Assembly (NCBI RefSeq): GCF_003201355.1
Contig: NZ_QICL01000024.1
Coordinates: 1-64,000 of the forward strand
Length of the DNA stretch: 64,000 nucleotides
Source of the DNA: Indolivaga alginatilytica
GTDB taxonomy: Bacteria > Bacteroidota > Bacteroidia > Bacteroidales > Dysgonomonadaceae
Direction of reading: 5' to 3'
Shown here: in pieces, positions 43,323 through 50,214 of the stretch
Layout of the letters: each line of letters starts with the position of its first letter
Position numbering within the stretch: the first letter of the stretch is position 1
Position numbers and translations under genes: made by a program
The notes under the pieces: generated by a model
The model's database searches: none
Told to the model about the DNA's origin: nothing
What the model saw: only the letters and a program-made list of their open reading frames with translations

Positions 43323-45788
43323 TTATTCCAAATCTACTACTGTTATACCTGACCCTCCTAATTGTACGTGCTCATCCTGATAATTTTTCACACCATTTAC
43401 TGTGCGTAAATAATCTCTTACCAGAAGCCGTAAAGCTCCCGTTCCTGTTCCATGAAGTATACGGACACGTCCTGCCCCGATCTGTATAGCATCGTCAATA
43501 AAATACATAACGGCTTGTAGAGCTTCATCACCACGCATTCCTCGCAAATCAATTTCCTGCCTGAAATTCAGTTTTTTGTCATAGGTCATATCACTGGTTT
43601 GAGAACTGACGAATGTGCTTTTCTGAGACTCACGCTTGATCTGGTTCTTACTGACTTTCTCAAGTGTATCCAGTTTTACGGTTGACTTTATCATACCGAA
43701 AGCTACTACTGCATTTTTACCTTGAATATCCATCACTTCTCCGGCAGAGGTTTGTCCTTTCATGCGAACGCTGTCCCCCACCGAAATAGTCTGCTGCTTT
43801 TCTTCTTTGGCAACTTTGGGCTTATCTTTCTTGTTCTTCTCTCTTTCTTGCAACTTTTGAATTTTGCGGCTGATTTTGTCGTCTGTCTGAACGTCCTCCG
43901 ATTCTAATTTCGCTTTAAAAGCTGCAAGCCCCTGGCGTACTTCTTTTGTTTTCTCTTTCTCCGCATGAGCTTCTTTTATGCTGCGGATTGTATTTTCTAT
44001 TTTCGCATTTGCTTCCGAAAGTAGCCGTTGTGCCTCTTCTTTGGCTTGGCGAATGATTTCTTTACGCTGTTTACCGACATCTGTCAGGTCTGTTTCGTAT
44101 TGAGAGGTTATTTCTTCCAGGCGCTTTTCTTTCTGACGGATACTTTGTCGCTTGGTTTCCCAATAACGTCTGTCACGGACAATATCTTGCAGGTATTTAT
44201 CCATATTAATGTAGTCACTGCCTACAATTTCTGAGGCTTCGGCAATAACATCTTCAGGTAAACCTATTTTACGCGCAATTTCGATTGCAAATGAACTTCC
44301 CGGATTACCTATCGACAGGGTAAATAAGGGCTGCATCAAGTGGCGGTCATAAAGCATGGCACCATTCACTACACCTTTGTGTTCGTTGGCAAAATGCTTT
44401 AAATTCTGATAGTGGGTGGTAATAACACCGAACGATTCTTTCTCGTTGAAACGTTTCAGTAATGATTCGGCAATAGCTCCTCCAATCTGTGGCTCTGTAC
44501 CTCCACCAAATTCATCGATAAGTAATAACGATTTAGAATCGCAGTTGCGTACAAACATTTTCATATTGGTAAGATGCGAACTATATGTACTCAGGTCGTT
44601 CTCTATAGATTGCTCGTCACCTATGTCTATAAATATTTTGTCGAAAACACCTACTTTAGAACTTTCGGCTAATGGTATCAGTAAGCCGCATTGCACCATA
44701 TATTGCAACAATCCTACGGTCTTCAAACATACGGATTTTCCTCCGGCATTAGGGCCTGATATTATAAGCAGCCGATTTTCATCGTCCAACCAAATATCGA
44801 GAGGTATAATCGATTTATTTTGTTTTTTATGTGACAAGTAAAGCAGGGGATGCTTCGCTTTATCCCATCCTACTTGCTGTTTATTTTCAACAGTTGGCTT
44901 TATAGCCTCAATATCAAGAGCAAAACGAGCTTTAGCACGAATGAAATCTATCCATGCCAGAAATTCATATGATTGAACGATATCGGGTGCCAGAGGACGT
45001 ACTTCATCAGTAAAAGCAATTAGAATCTTCACAATCTCTCTACGTTCTTCACTTTCGAGTTCCCGTATGCGATTATTGGCTTCTACGACTTCGGCCGGTT
45101 CTATAAATACTGTTTTTCCCGATGCCGATTCGTCGTGTACAATTCCCTTTAGTTTACGTTTAAAGGCCGGAGCAACGGGGATAACCAAGCGTCCGTCACG
45201 CATGGTGGGTGTGACATCTTTCTCAACCAGTCCTTCCGATTGTGCAGCACGCAGGATTGCATTCAAGCTTCGGGAAATACCTCCCGATACATGGGTTATC
45301 TCTTTGCGAATACGGTTCAGATCGGAAGATGCATTGTCTTTGATGCGTCCGTATTTATCAAGTATTGCATCTATTTTAGTCAAAAGCTGAGGAAAAATAA
45401 GAACCTCTCCTGCCAATTCTTGCAAATGGGGATAAGGAGTATTTTCTTCGTCTTCTTTTTTTAGAAAACTAACAATGTCTCTGATAGTTTGTAACGATCT
45501 ACGAAGGTCGAATACTGCACTTTCGTCTAACCATGTTCCTTCTACTCTGATATTTTTCAGTGCAGGGCGTACATCAAAGAAATGGTTTACAGGAAAATTG
45601 TCTTCTTCCTGAATGATGCGTATAAATTCTTCTGTTTGCGAAAGTTGACTTTGTATCAAATCGAAGTCGGAGGAAAAAGCCATATCTTCTACTTTCTCTT
45701 CTCCCAAGGTGCTCAGGCATTTATCGGTAAGAAACTGTCTGATCTTATCGAAGCCTATCTTATATTCAAAATTATCGGGGTATATCAC
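43323..45788 (-). CDS. mutS2: Endonuclease MutS2
   Basis: 821-aa MutS2, which suppresses homologous recombination and can act on stalled ribosomes. Core ATPase: Walker A ISGPNAGGKSVCLKTVG (~345-361), Walker B LLLIDEFGGGTEP (~423-435), and ITTHYQNLKHFA. A long coiled coil follows (~520-640) and the C-terminal Smr domain is present: IDLRGMRGDEALQAVMYFIDDA and RVRILHGTGTGALR (~740-795). No mismatch-recognition domain I, as expected for MutS2. Its 5' leader contains repeat copy 8. Confidence 0.97.
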   Translation of the reverse strand: MIYPDNFEYKIGFDKIRQFLTDKCLSTLGEEKVEDMAFSSDFDLIQSQLSQTEEFIRIIQEEDNFPVNHFFDVRPALKNIRVEGTWLDESAVFDLRRSLQTIRDIVSFLKKEDEENTPYPHLQELAGEVLIFPQLLTKIDAILDKYGRIKDNASSDLNRIRKEITHVSGGISRSLNAILRAAQSEGLVEKDVTPTMRDGRLVIPVAPAFKRKLKGIVHDESASGKTVFIEPAEVVEANNRIRELESEERREIVKILIAFTDEVRPLAPDIVQSYEFLAWIDFIRAKARFALDIEAIKPTVENKQQVGWDKAKHPLLYLSHKKQNKSIIPLDIWLDDENRLLIISGPNAGGKSVCLKTVGLLQYMVQCGLLIPLAESSKVGVFDKIFIDIGDEQSIENDLSTYSSHLTNMKMFVRNCDSKSLLLIDEFGGGTEPQIGGAIAESLLKRFNEKESFGVITTHYQNLKHFANEHKGVVNGAMLYDRHLMQPLFTLSIGNPGSSFAIEIARKIGLPEDVIAEASEIVGSDYINMDKYLQDIVRDRRYWETKRQSIRQKEKRLEEITSQYETDLTDVGKQRKEIIRQAKEEAQRLLSEANAKIENTIRSIKEAHAEKEKTKEVRQGLAAFKAKLESEDVQTDDKISRKIQKLQEREKNKKDKPKVAKEEKQQTISVGDSVRMKGQTSAGEVMDIQGKNAVVAFGMIKSTVKLDTLEKVSKNQIKRESQKSTFVSSQTSDMTYDKKLNFRQEIDLRGMRGDEALQAVMYFIDDAIQIGAGRVRILHGTGTGALRLLVRDYLRTVNGVKNYQDEHVQLGGSGITVVDLE

Positions 45789-45801
45789 TTTTCTATTTCT
45801 C

Positions 45802-45840
45802 TAAAGGTCACAGACCTGTTTATTGCTTTGTTAAGCATTT
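45802..45840 (+). repeat. Two-hairpin interspersed repeat, copy 8
   Basis: Head AAAGGTCACAGACCTG, then TTTATT and tail GCTTTGTTAAGCATTT with stem GCTT/AAGC. It lies between the mutS2 start and its likely promoter, in antisense orientation to that gene. Confidence 0.7.
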
Positions 45841-45905
45841 TTAATTACATGATTTTTGCAGTCAGATAATAGCATCAATTATTTACTGCACTTATTTTGA
45901 GGACA

Positions 45906-45913
45906 CAAAGATA
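45906..45913 (-). promoter_or_regulatory. Putative -7 box for mutS2
   Basis: TATCTTTG on the minus strand, 117 nt upstream of the start codon; the leader would include repeat copy 8. Confidence 0.45.
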
Positions 45914-45949
45914 ATAAAGTGATGGCAATAAATGAGTAGTACGAATGTT

Positions 45950-46549
45950 TTACAAGTCAGAAAGGAGATATTTTCTTACCAGTATTCTAAATATGGCTTC
46001 CTCATCGTGGTATTTCTCGAGAAGTTTTTCCCATTCATTTGTTTTGTATTTACGTGTTGTTCCTTTGCTATCACTATATTCCATCTCATCAAAGATGTTT
46101 TTCCTTAGTTTAGCCTGTTGTCTATTACTATTTTCATAGACTAAATCGCCGAATATATTTCTTTTGTAAGTTTCCGAATTACCGGAATTATCTTTAGTGA
46201 TTTTATCTCCAAAGATATTAACTTGATGTTCTGTCTTTTTGTTTTCGTCCCCCCTATGTGTTCTTATGAGCCAAATAAAGCAGTCTTCTCTGTCTCCGTC
46301 AAATTTCTCGAGTAGTTCAGCCCATTGCTCTTTAGAATATTTACTCTCATTTTTCTTACTATCACTATATATAACATCATCAAATATGTTTTTCTTAAGA
46401 GATGCTTTAAAGTCTTTATTTCTATATTGTAAATCTCCGAATATATCAGTTGATATATTTTTGTATACATCGCCTCTATCTCTGCCATGCTGAGCAGGTA
46501 GATTTACGGTAAATGCTGTCAATAAGATTAATAATATTAGCTTTTTCAT
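45950..46549 (-). CDS. Secreted protein with internal duplication (NIFGD repeats)
   Basis: 199-aa protein with a signal peptide (residues 1-~19, ending LPAQ). The mature part contains two related ~65-residue blocks, ~29-96 and ~128-192, each with YKxNIFGDLxYxN, then KKNIFDDxxYSDSK and a W-x-x-LLEK helix ending in a RILVR/WLIR segment; an extra NIFGD occurs at 111. No family is recognised. Repeats of short Asp-rich turns suggest a metal-bound or beta-rich extracellular protein, which is only a guess. Confidence 0.75.
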   Translation of the reverse strand: MKKLILLILLTAFTVNLPAQHGRDRGDVYKNISTDIFGDLQYRNKDFKASLKKNIFDDVIYSDSKKNESKYSKEQWAELLEKFDGDREDCFIWLIRTHRGDENKKTEHQVNIFGDKITKDNSGNSETYKRNIFGDLVYENSNRQQAKLRKNIFDEMEYSDSKGTTRKYKTNEWEKLLEKYHDEEAIFRILVRKYLLSDL

Positions 46550-46774
46550 AAAAAAACAGATGCTTAAATTCTATGATTATAAAGATAAGAAAGTGAATCA
46601 AATAATTAGGTTGTCTGCAAACTTCTTTTTTGTGGATAGTGTTAATCTTAACTCAACTAAATATATTACATTTGGTAATATAAAATAATATTATCCTTTC
46701 TCTGATTTGTAGAAAAGAAATATTATTTCTAAAGAGTTTAATACACAACCAAAAATTACTTAAACAACTAAATT
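46550..46774. other. Intergenic region between divergent genes
   Basis: 225 nt of AT-rich sequence between two divergently transcribed secreted-protein genes. I see no convincing -7 box pair, hairpin or short ORF here. Confidence 0.5.
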
Positions 46775-47539
46775 ATGCCTAACTTTTTTAAATACTTTAG
46801 CCAATCGGCTTTTCTTTGTCTTTTTATACTCTTAACTCATTCATCGGATAGCTTAGCACAAGTAAATCAGATCACTTTTAATATGGAGCAAATTGACCTT
46901 TTGAAAGGACCAAGGACTAATATCAGCTGGATGTCGATGAAGCTTTGGGACAATTATAAAGGGGCTGGTGGCCCTACTGATTCGGGGACTGTATTAGAGA
47001 TATATGGAAGAGCCGGGCACCAAACAGGACAGCTCTATTTTGGAGGGTATGACAATTCAAAGATACGATATAGAGAAGCTTTTTATGCTCAGAACGAATG
47101 GTCGGAATGGGTGACATTATTAGATTCAAAAAACAATGTTGAATCGGCAGGGAATTTGATACTGAAAGGAACGGGTAATAGTTCTATAAAAGGGAATTTA
47201 TTGATTGGTGCTGAGAGTCAATTCCCCGGAGCCAGATTAACTGTCGGAGGAATGATTGCTTGCAAAGAGCTTAAAATAGACATTGCCGCCGGTGCCGATT
47301 TTGTATTTGACGAAGCTTATAAATTGAAAGACCTTGAGCTGATTAATGCTTTTATTCAGGAGAACAATCATTTACCGGATATCCCTTCTGAGGCTGTAAT
47401 GAAAAAAGAAGGCTTGAATGTAAATGAATTTCAAATAAAACTACTTCAAAAGATAGAAGAACTGACTTTATACTCCATTCAACAGAATGAACAAATAAAA
47501 CAATTACAGGATATAATTACTCGAAACGGATTAAAGTGA
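46775..47539 (+). CDS. Secreted protein with tail-fibre-like C-terminal region
   Basis: 254 aa with an N-terminal signal (through about residue 29, ending LAQ). The middle (NISWMSMKLWDNYKGAGGPTDSGTVLEIYGRAGHQTGQLYFGG) is beta-rich. The C-terminal ~75 residues, KLKDLELINAFIQENNHLPDIPSEAVMKKEGLNVNEFQIKLLQKIEELTLYSIQQN, match a segment common at the end of Bacteroidetes secreted repeat and fibre proteins, ending in a coiled coil. Role unknown. A strong terminator follows 40 nt after the stop. Confidence 0.75.
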   Translation: MPNFFKYFSQSAFLCLFILLTHSSDSLAQVNQITFNMEQIDLLKGPRTNISWMSMKLWDNYKGAGGPTDSGTVLEIYGRAGHQTGQLYFGGYDNSKIRYREAFYAQNEWSEWVTLLDSKNNVESAGNLILKGTGNSSIKGNLLIGAESQFPGARLTVGGMIACKELKIDIAAGADFVFDEAYKLKDLELINAFIQENNHLPDIPSEAVMKKEGLNVNEFQIKLLQKIEELTLYSIQQNEQIKQLQDIITRNGLK

Positions 47540-47579
47540 CAGACTTTAAGAGGTAACTTTTTTATTTCGAAAAGGTCTC

Positions 47580-47624
47580 TGAATCCCGAATCCATACTTA
47601 AATATTGATTCGGGATTCATTTAT
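47580..47624. terminator. Bidirectional intrinsic terminator
   Basis: Perfect 13-bp stem TGAATCCCGAATC / GATTCGGGATTCA with 14-nt loop and T-rich 3' flank; it lies between convergent genes. Confidence 0.85.
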
Positions 47625-47627
47625 TTT

Positions 47628-47801
47628 CTAAAACATTATAATCAACTTCCAGCTTACATTTTTATTACCATGTGCAGGCATTCTGTTTCCTCGTGAAACA
47701 GATAAAGTTGCAGTTTCGGGAACTCCCATGGCTTTCCAGACTCCACTTTTTGGACATTTTTCACCTGTGCGGGCAGTCATACCGAGACGGGGCTTCATCA
47801 T
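47628..47801 (-). CDS. 57-aa conserved-looking small protein
   Basis: Short gene read directly from the minus strand. It encodes MMKPRLGMTARTGEKCPK, then SGVWKAMGVPETATLSVSRG, NRMPAHGNKN and VSWKLIIMF. The GEKCPKSGVW, GNRMP and SWKL elements are those of a small family of ~55-75-aa proteins (GxxCPxSGxW ... KGNRxPP ... W) that I know from Proteobacteria and Bacteroidetes; function unknown. AAAGAAAG precedes the start by a suitable distance, and a TATCTTTG box lies upstream. It sits between the terminator and the divergent two-gene unit. Met2 is an alternative start. Confidence 0.75.
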   Translation of the reverse strand: MMKPRLGMTARTGEKCPKSGVWKAMGVPETATLSVSRGNRMPAHGNKNVSWKLIIMF

Positions 47802-47831
47802 AATTACTTTCTTTTTTTAAATTGTAAAATG

Positions 47832-47839
47832 CAAAGATA
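47832..47839 (-). promoter_or_regulatory. -7 box for the 57-aa protein gene
   Basis: TATCTTTG on the minus strand, 30 nt upstream of the start; exact consensus. Confidence 0.5.
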
Positions 47840-47888
47840 ACCAAAGACTATTAGTGTTTTGATAATTTCTGAAATTTATAGTTCTCAG

Positions 47889-47947
47889 TTTCTAGGTTTA
47901 AGTGTTTTTTTCTTATATTTGAAACATAACACGTTCAAACCTAGAAA
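47889..47947. promoter_or_regulatory. Promoter flanked by perfect 11-bp inverted repeats
   Basis: TTTCTAGGTTT at 47889-47899 and AAACCTAGAAA at 47937-47947 are perfect inverted copies 37 nt apart. The -7 box TATATTTG (47914-47921) is between them, and the right arm ends at the A of the ATG of the next gene. This could be an operator pair; a very short invertible promoter is possible but less likely. Confidence 0.6.
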
Positions 47948-48519
47948 TGAGTAAAACTTGGAAAATTATAATATTTGTATTATCATTTATTATTGTATTA
48001 GGTCTTTTCTTAGAAATTAGTTCTGGTGAGAAGAATAAAACTTGGGTTTTAAATGGCTTTACCATGTTTGGTACACTGTTATCCTTATGGGGTATTTGCT
48101 TAGCATATATGCAAATACACTCAGTAAAAGAAACTTCTGAAAAAATACAAAGTGAGGTTGCAAATTCTATAAAAGAAATTAACGAATTTTTTTCTTTCTC
48201 GGATATTAGTACAACAATAGAACGTATAAGAGAAATACATAATTATATTATCATAAATAAGATAGAATTGGCTTTGCTTAGAATGAAAGATCTAAAAATT
48301 CAACTGATAAATATTCACTCTAATAGTAAGTTGGGGACTTATATTGATTGTGACGCTTTTAAGCTTCTAATAAGAGATATAAATCTTGATATATCTCATA
48401 TACACGATCATCTTTTAAGAGATAAGAATGTGAATTTATCAATGGTAAATAAACATTTAGAGACTACAAGTACAAGTTTAGAAGAAATAGTTAGTAAAAT
48501 AAAAAATAGTAAATTATGA
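47947..48519 (+). CDS. Two-helix membrane protein with cytoplasmic helical domain
   Basis: 190 aa. Two hydrophobic segments (~5-25 IIIFVLSFIIVLGLFLEI and ~36-57 GFTMFGTLLSLWGICLAYM) are followed by a ~130-residue mainly helical domain (SEKIQSEVANSIKEINEFFSF ... IIINKIELALLRMKDLKIQLINI). No family recognised. Codon use and base composition are more AT-rich than the neighbouring carA, suggesting later acquisition. It overlaps the next gene by 4 nt (ATGA). A 2TM plus soluble domain layout is also seen in some defence effectors, but nothing further supports that. Confidence 0.65.
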   Translation: MSKTWKIIIFVLSFIIVLGLFLEISSGEKNKTWVLNGFTMFGTLLSLWGICLAYMQIHSVKETSEKIQSEVANSIKEINEFFSFSDISTTIERIREIHNYIIINKIELALLRMKDLKIQLINIHSNSKLGTYIDCDAFKLLIRDINLDISHIHDHLLRDKNVNLSMVNKHLETTSTSLEEIVSKIKNSKL

Positions 48520-48869
48520 TTCAAGAAAAGTACAAAACTATAATAGATAATCTTATTTCAGCAACTCAATCGGATAAGATTCAGTGGGGTAAAACCAGTA
48601 GGGATTCAGAGTATATAGTAAATGTAGGTCAGGGAAGTGTTACTATTGATTATAGTTCGAATAATGATCCGTTTTCATCTTCTTTTTATGAGGCTGTGAA
48701 TTTTTCTATTCGGAATGATATCGGAGAACCTATAATAAGAATTTATGTACAAGATGAGGATGCTGAATATAAGTATTTAAAAGACTTTTATGATTTGGTG
48801 AATAATTCATATTTAAAAGCAGATAAAACAATTAATAGTATGATGGATTTTTTAAATAACTTAAAATAG
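48516..48869 (+). CDS. Small unrecognised protein coupled to the membrane protein
   Basis: 117 aa, soluble, alpha/beta: a helix (KYKTIIDNLISATQSDKIQW), then strands (EYIVNVGQGSVTIDYSS; EAVNFSIRNDIGEPIIRIYVQ) and a C-terminal helix (YLKDFYDLVNNSYLKADKTINSMMDFLNNLK). No family recognised. The ATG overlaps the upstream stop (ATGA), so the two products probably act together. Confidence 0.65.
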   Translation: MIQEKYKTIIDNLISATQSDKIQWGKTSRDSEYIVNVGQGSVTIDYSSNNDPFSSSFYEAVNFSIRNDIGEPIIRIYVQDEDAEYKYLKDFYDLVNNSYLKADKTINSMMDFLNNLK

Positions 48870-48923
48870 ATATTTTATAATTATTTATCAATCAAATATA
48901 CTTTAATATTACAATATTATTAT

Positions 48924-48931
48924 TACTTTTG
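48924..48931 (+). promoter_or_regulatory. Putative promoter of the carA leader
   Basis: TACTTTTG fits TAnnTTTG; it lies 42 nt upstream of the leader ORF start and 165 nt upstream of carA. Confidence 0.45.
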
Positions 48932-48972
48932 TAACTCAGATATTCATAGGGTATTTGAGACGATATTTATAG

Positions 48973-49023
48973 ATGATTACAACGAAAAAATATATAAGGT
49001 ATAAAAGGAACAGGTTCTCGTAA
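48973..49023 (+). CDS. Candidate leader peptide of carAB
   Basis: 16-codon ORF encoding MITTKKYIRYKRNRFS. Three of its codons are AGG (Arg9, Arg12, Arg14). The last codons overlap the 5' arm of the terminator hairpin and the TAA falls in its loop, so ribosome position could control the hairpin. carAB makes carbamoyl phosphate for arginine and pyrimidines, so arginine-responsive attenuation is plausible. No strong ribosome binding site is seen, and the ORF may be chance in AT-rich DNA. Confidence 0.4.
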   Translation: MITTKKYIRYKRNRFS

Positions 49024-49040
49024 CTCTTGTTCCTTTTTTT
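49003..49040 (+). terminator. Terminator or attenuator hairpin upstream of carA
   Basis: Perfect 10-bp stem AAAAGGAACA / TGTTCCTTTT with 15-nt loop and eight or more T. It lies 56 nt before the carA ATG. It may simply end the upstream two-gene transcript, or act as an attenuator with the leader ORF. Confidence 0.75.
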
Positions 49041-49095
49041 TACCTACCTATGAACGAATAAACACTCATTTTTAATATAATAATTCTATCGCAAA

Positions 49096-50166
49096 ATGCA
49101 GACAGACAAACCTGTACGATTGATTCTTGATGATGGGACTATCTTTGACGGAAGGTCTTTTGGTGCCGAAACTGCGGCTGCCGGCGAAGTGGTATTCAGT
49201 ACTGCTATGGTGGGTTATCCAGAGAGTCTAACCGACCCTTCTTACATCGGACAAATCCTCACAGTAACGTTTCCTTTAGTTGGTAATTACGGAGTTCCGG
49301 AGGATTCTTTTACCAATGGTATTTCAGACTTTTTTGAGTCGGAAAAAATTCAGATTAGTGGTCTGATTATTTCGGATTACTCGCATGAGTATTCTCACTG
49401 GAATGCAAAGAAAAGTCTGGGCGAATGGCTTAAAGAGCATAATGTTCCGGGGATTTATGGTATTGATACACGTGAGCTCACTAAGATTCTTAGAGAAAAA
49501 GGTTCGATGAAAGGCAAGATCGTTTTTGGAGATGAAAACGAAATTGACTTTTTGGATCCTAATATCGAGAATCAGGTTGCTAAAGCCAGTTGTAAAGAAG
49601 TTATCACTTACGGAACCGGAGCTAAAAAAGTAGTGATGGTAGATTGTGGTGTGAAGCACAATATTATACGTTGTCTCTTGAAGAGGGACATCACCCTTAT
49701 TCGTGTGCCTTGGGATTACGACTTTAATCAGATAGAGTTTGACGGATTGTTTATTTCTAACGGACCGGGTAACCCCGATTTTTGTGAAACGACAGTTCAG
49801 AATATACGCAAAGCAATGGAAACAGGTAAACCTATCTGTGGAATTTGCATGGGGAATCAACTCTTATCGAAAGCAGGTGGAGCAACTGTATACAAATTAA
49901 AATACGGACACCGCAGCCACAATCAACCTGTAAGATTGGCCAATAGCGAAAGATGTTTCATCACTTCACAAAATCATGGATTTGCGGTTTCAAATGCATC
50001 TCTGGGTGAAGATTGGGAACCACTTTTCACTAACCTGAATGATGGAACCAATGAAGGTATTCGTCACAAAACGAAACCGTTTTTCTCTGCACAGTTTCAC
50101 CCCGAAGCTGCCAGCGGTCCTACTGATACAGATTTCATATTCGATATGTTTTTTGATAAACTGTAA
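49096..50166 (+). CDS. carA: Carbamoyl-phosphate synthase small subunit
   Basis: 356-aa glutaminase subunit that feeds ammonia to CarB. The N-terminal domain (RLILDDGTIFDGRSFGAETAAAGEVVFSTAMVGYPESLTDPSYIGQIL) is standard. The class I amidotransferase domain has the nucleophile in ICGICMGNQLL (~248-258) and His-Glu in AQFHPEAASGP (~333-343). It is 48 nt upstream of carB. The TAA stop is the start of repeat copy 9. Regulation may involve the leader and hairpin described upstream. Confidence 0.97.
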   Translation: MQTDKPVRLILDDGTIFDGRSFGAETAAAGEVVFSTAMVGYPESLTDPSYIGQILTVTFPLVGNYGVPEDSFTNGISDFFESEKIQISGLIISDYSHEYSHWNAKKSLGEWLKEHNVPGIYGIDTRELTKILREKGSMKGKIVFGDENEIDFLDPNIENQVAKASCKEVITYGTGAKKVVMVDCGVKHNIIRCLLKRDITLIRVPWDYDFNQIEFDGLFISNGPGNPDFCETTVQNIRKAMETGKPICGICMGNQLLSKAGGATVYKLKYGHRSHNQPVRLANSERCFITSQNHGFAVSNASLGEDWEPLFTNLNDGTNEGIRHKTKPFFSAQFHPEAASGPTDTDFIFDMFFDKL

Positions 50167-50200
50167 GGTCACCGACCTTTTTATGATTACTTATTCTAAA
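50164..50200 (+). repeat. Two-hairpin interspersed repeat, copy 9
   Basis: TAAGGTCACCGACCTTTTTATG; its first three bases are the carA stop codon. The tail is largely lost. It occupies the carA-carB gap. Confidence 0.65.
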
Positions 50201-50214
50201 ATAAATAAGCCAAC

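Noticed and set aside
47568-47580. AAAAGGTCTCTGA as a repeat copy
   Set aside because: No closing arm and no tail; it is the flank of a terminator.
47889-47947. CRISPR-like or att-site reading of the 11-bp inverted repeats
   Set aside because: Only two arms in inverted orientation and no integrase or cas gene nearby; operator is the simpler reading.
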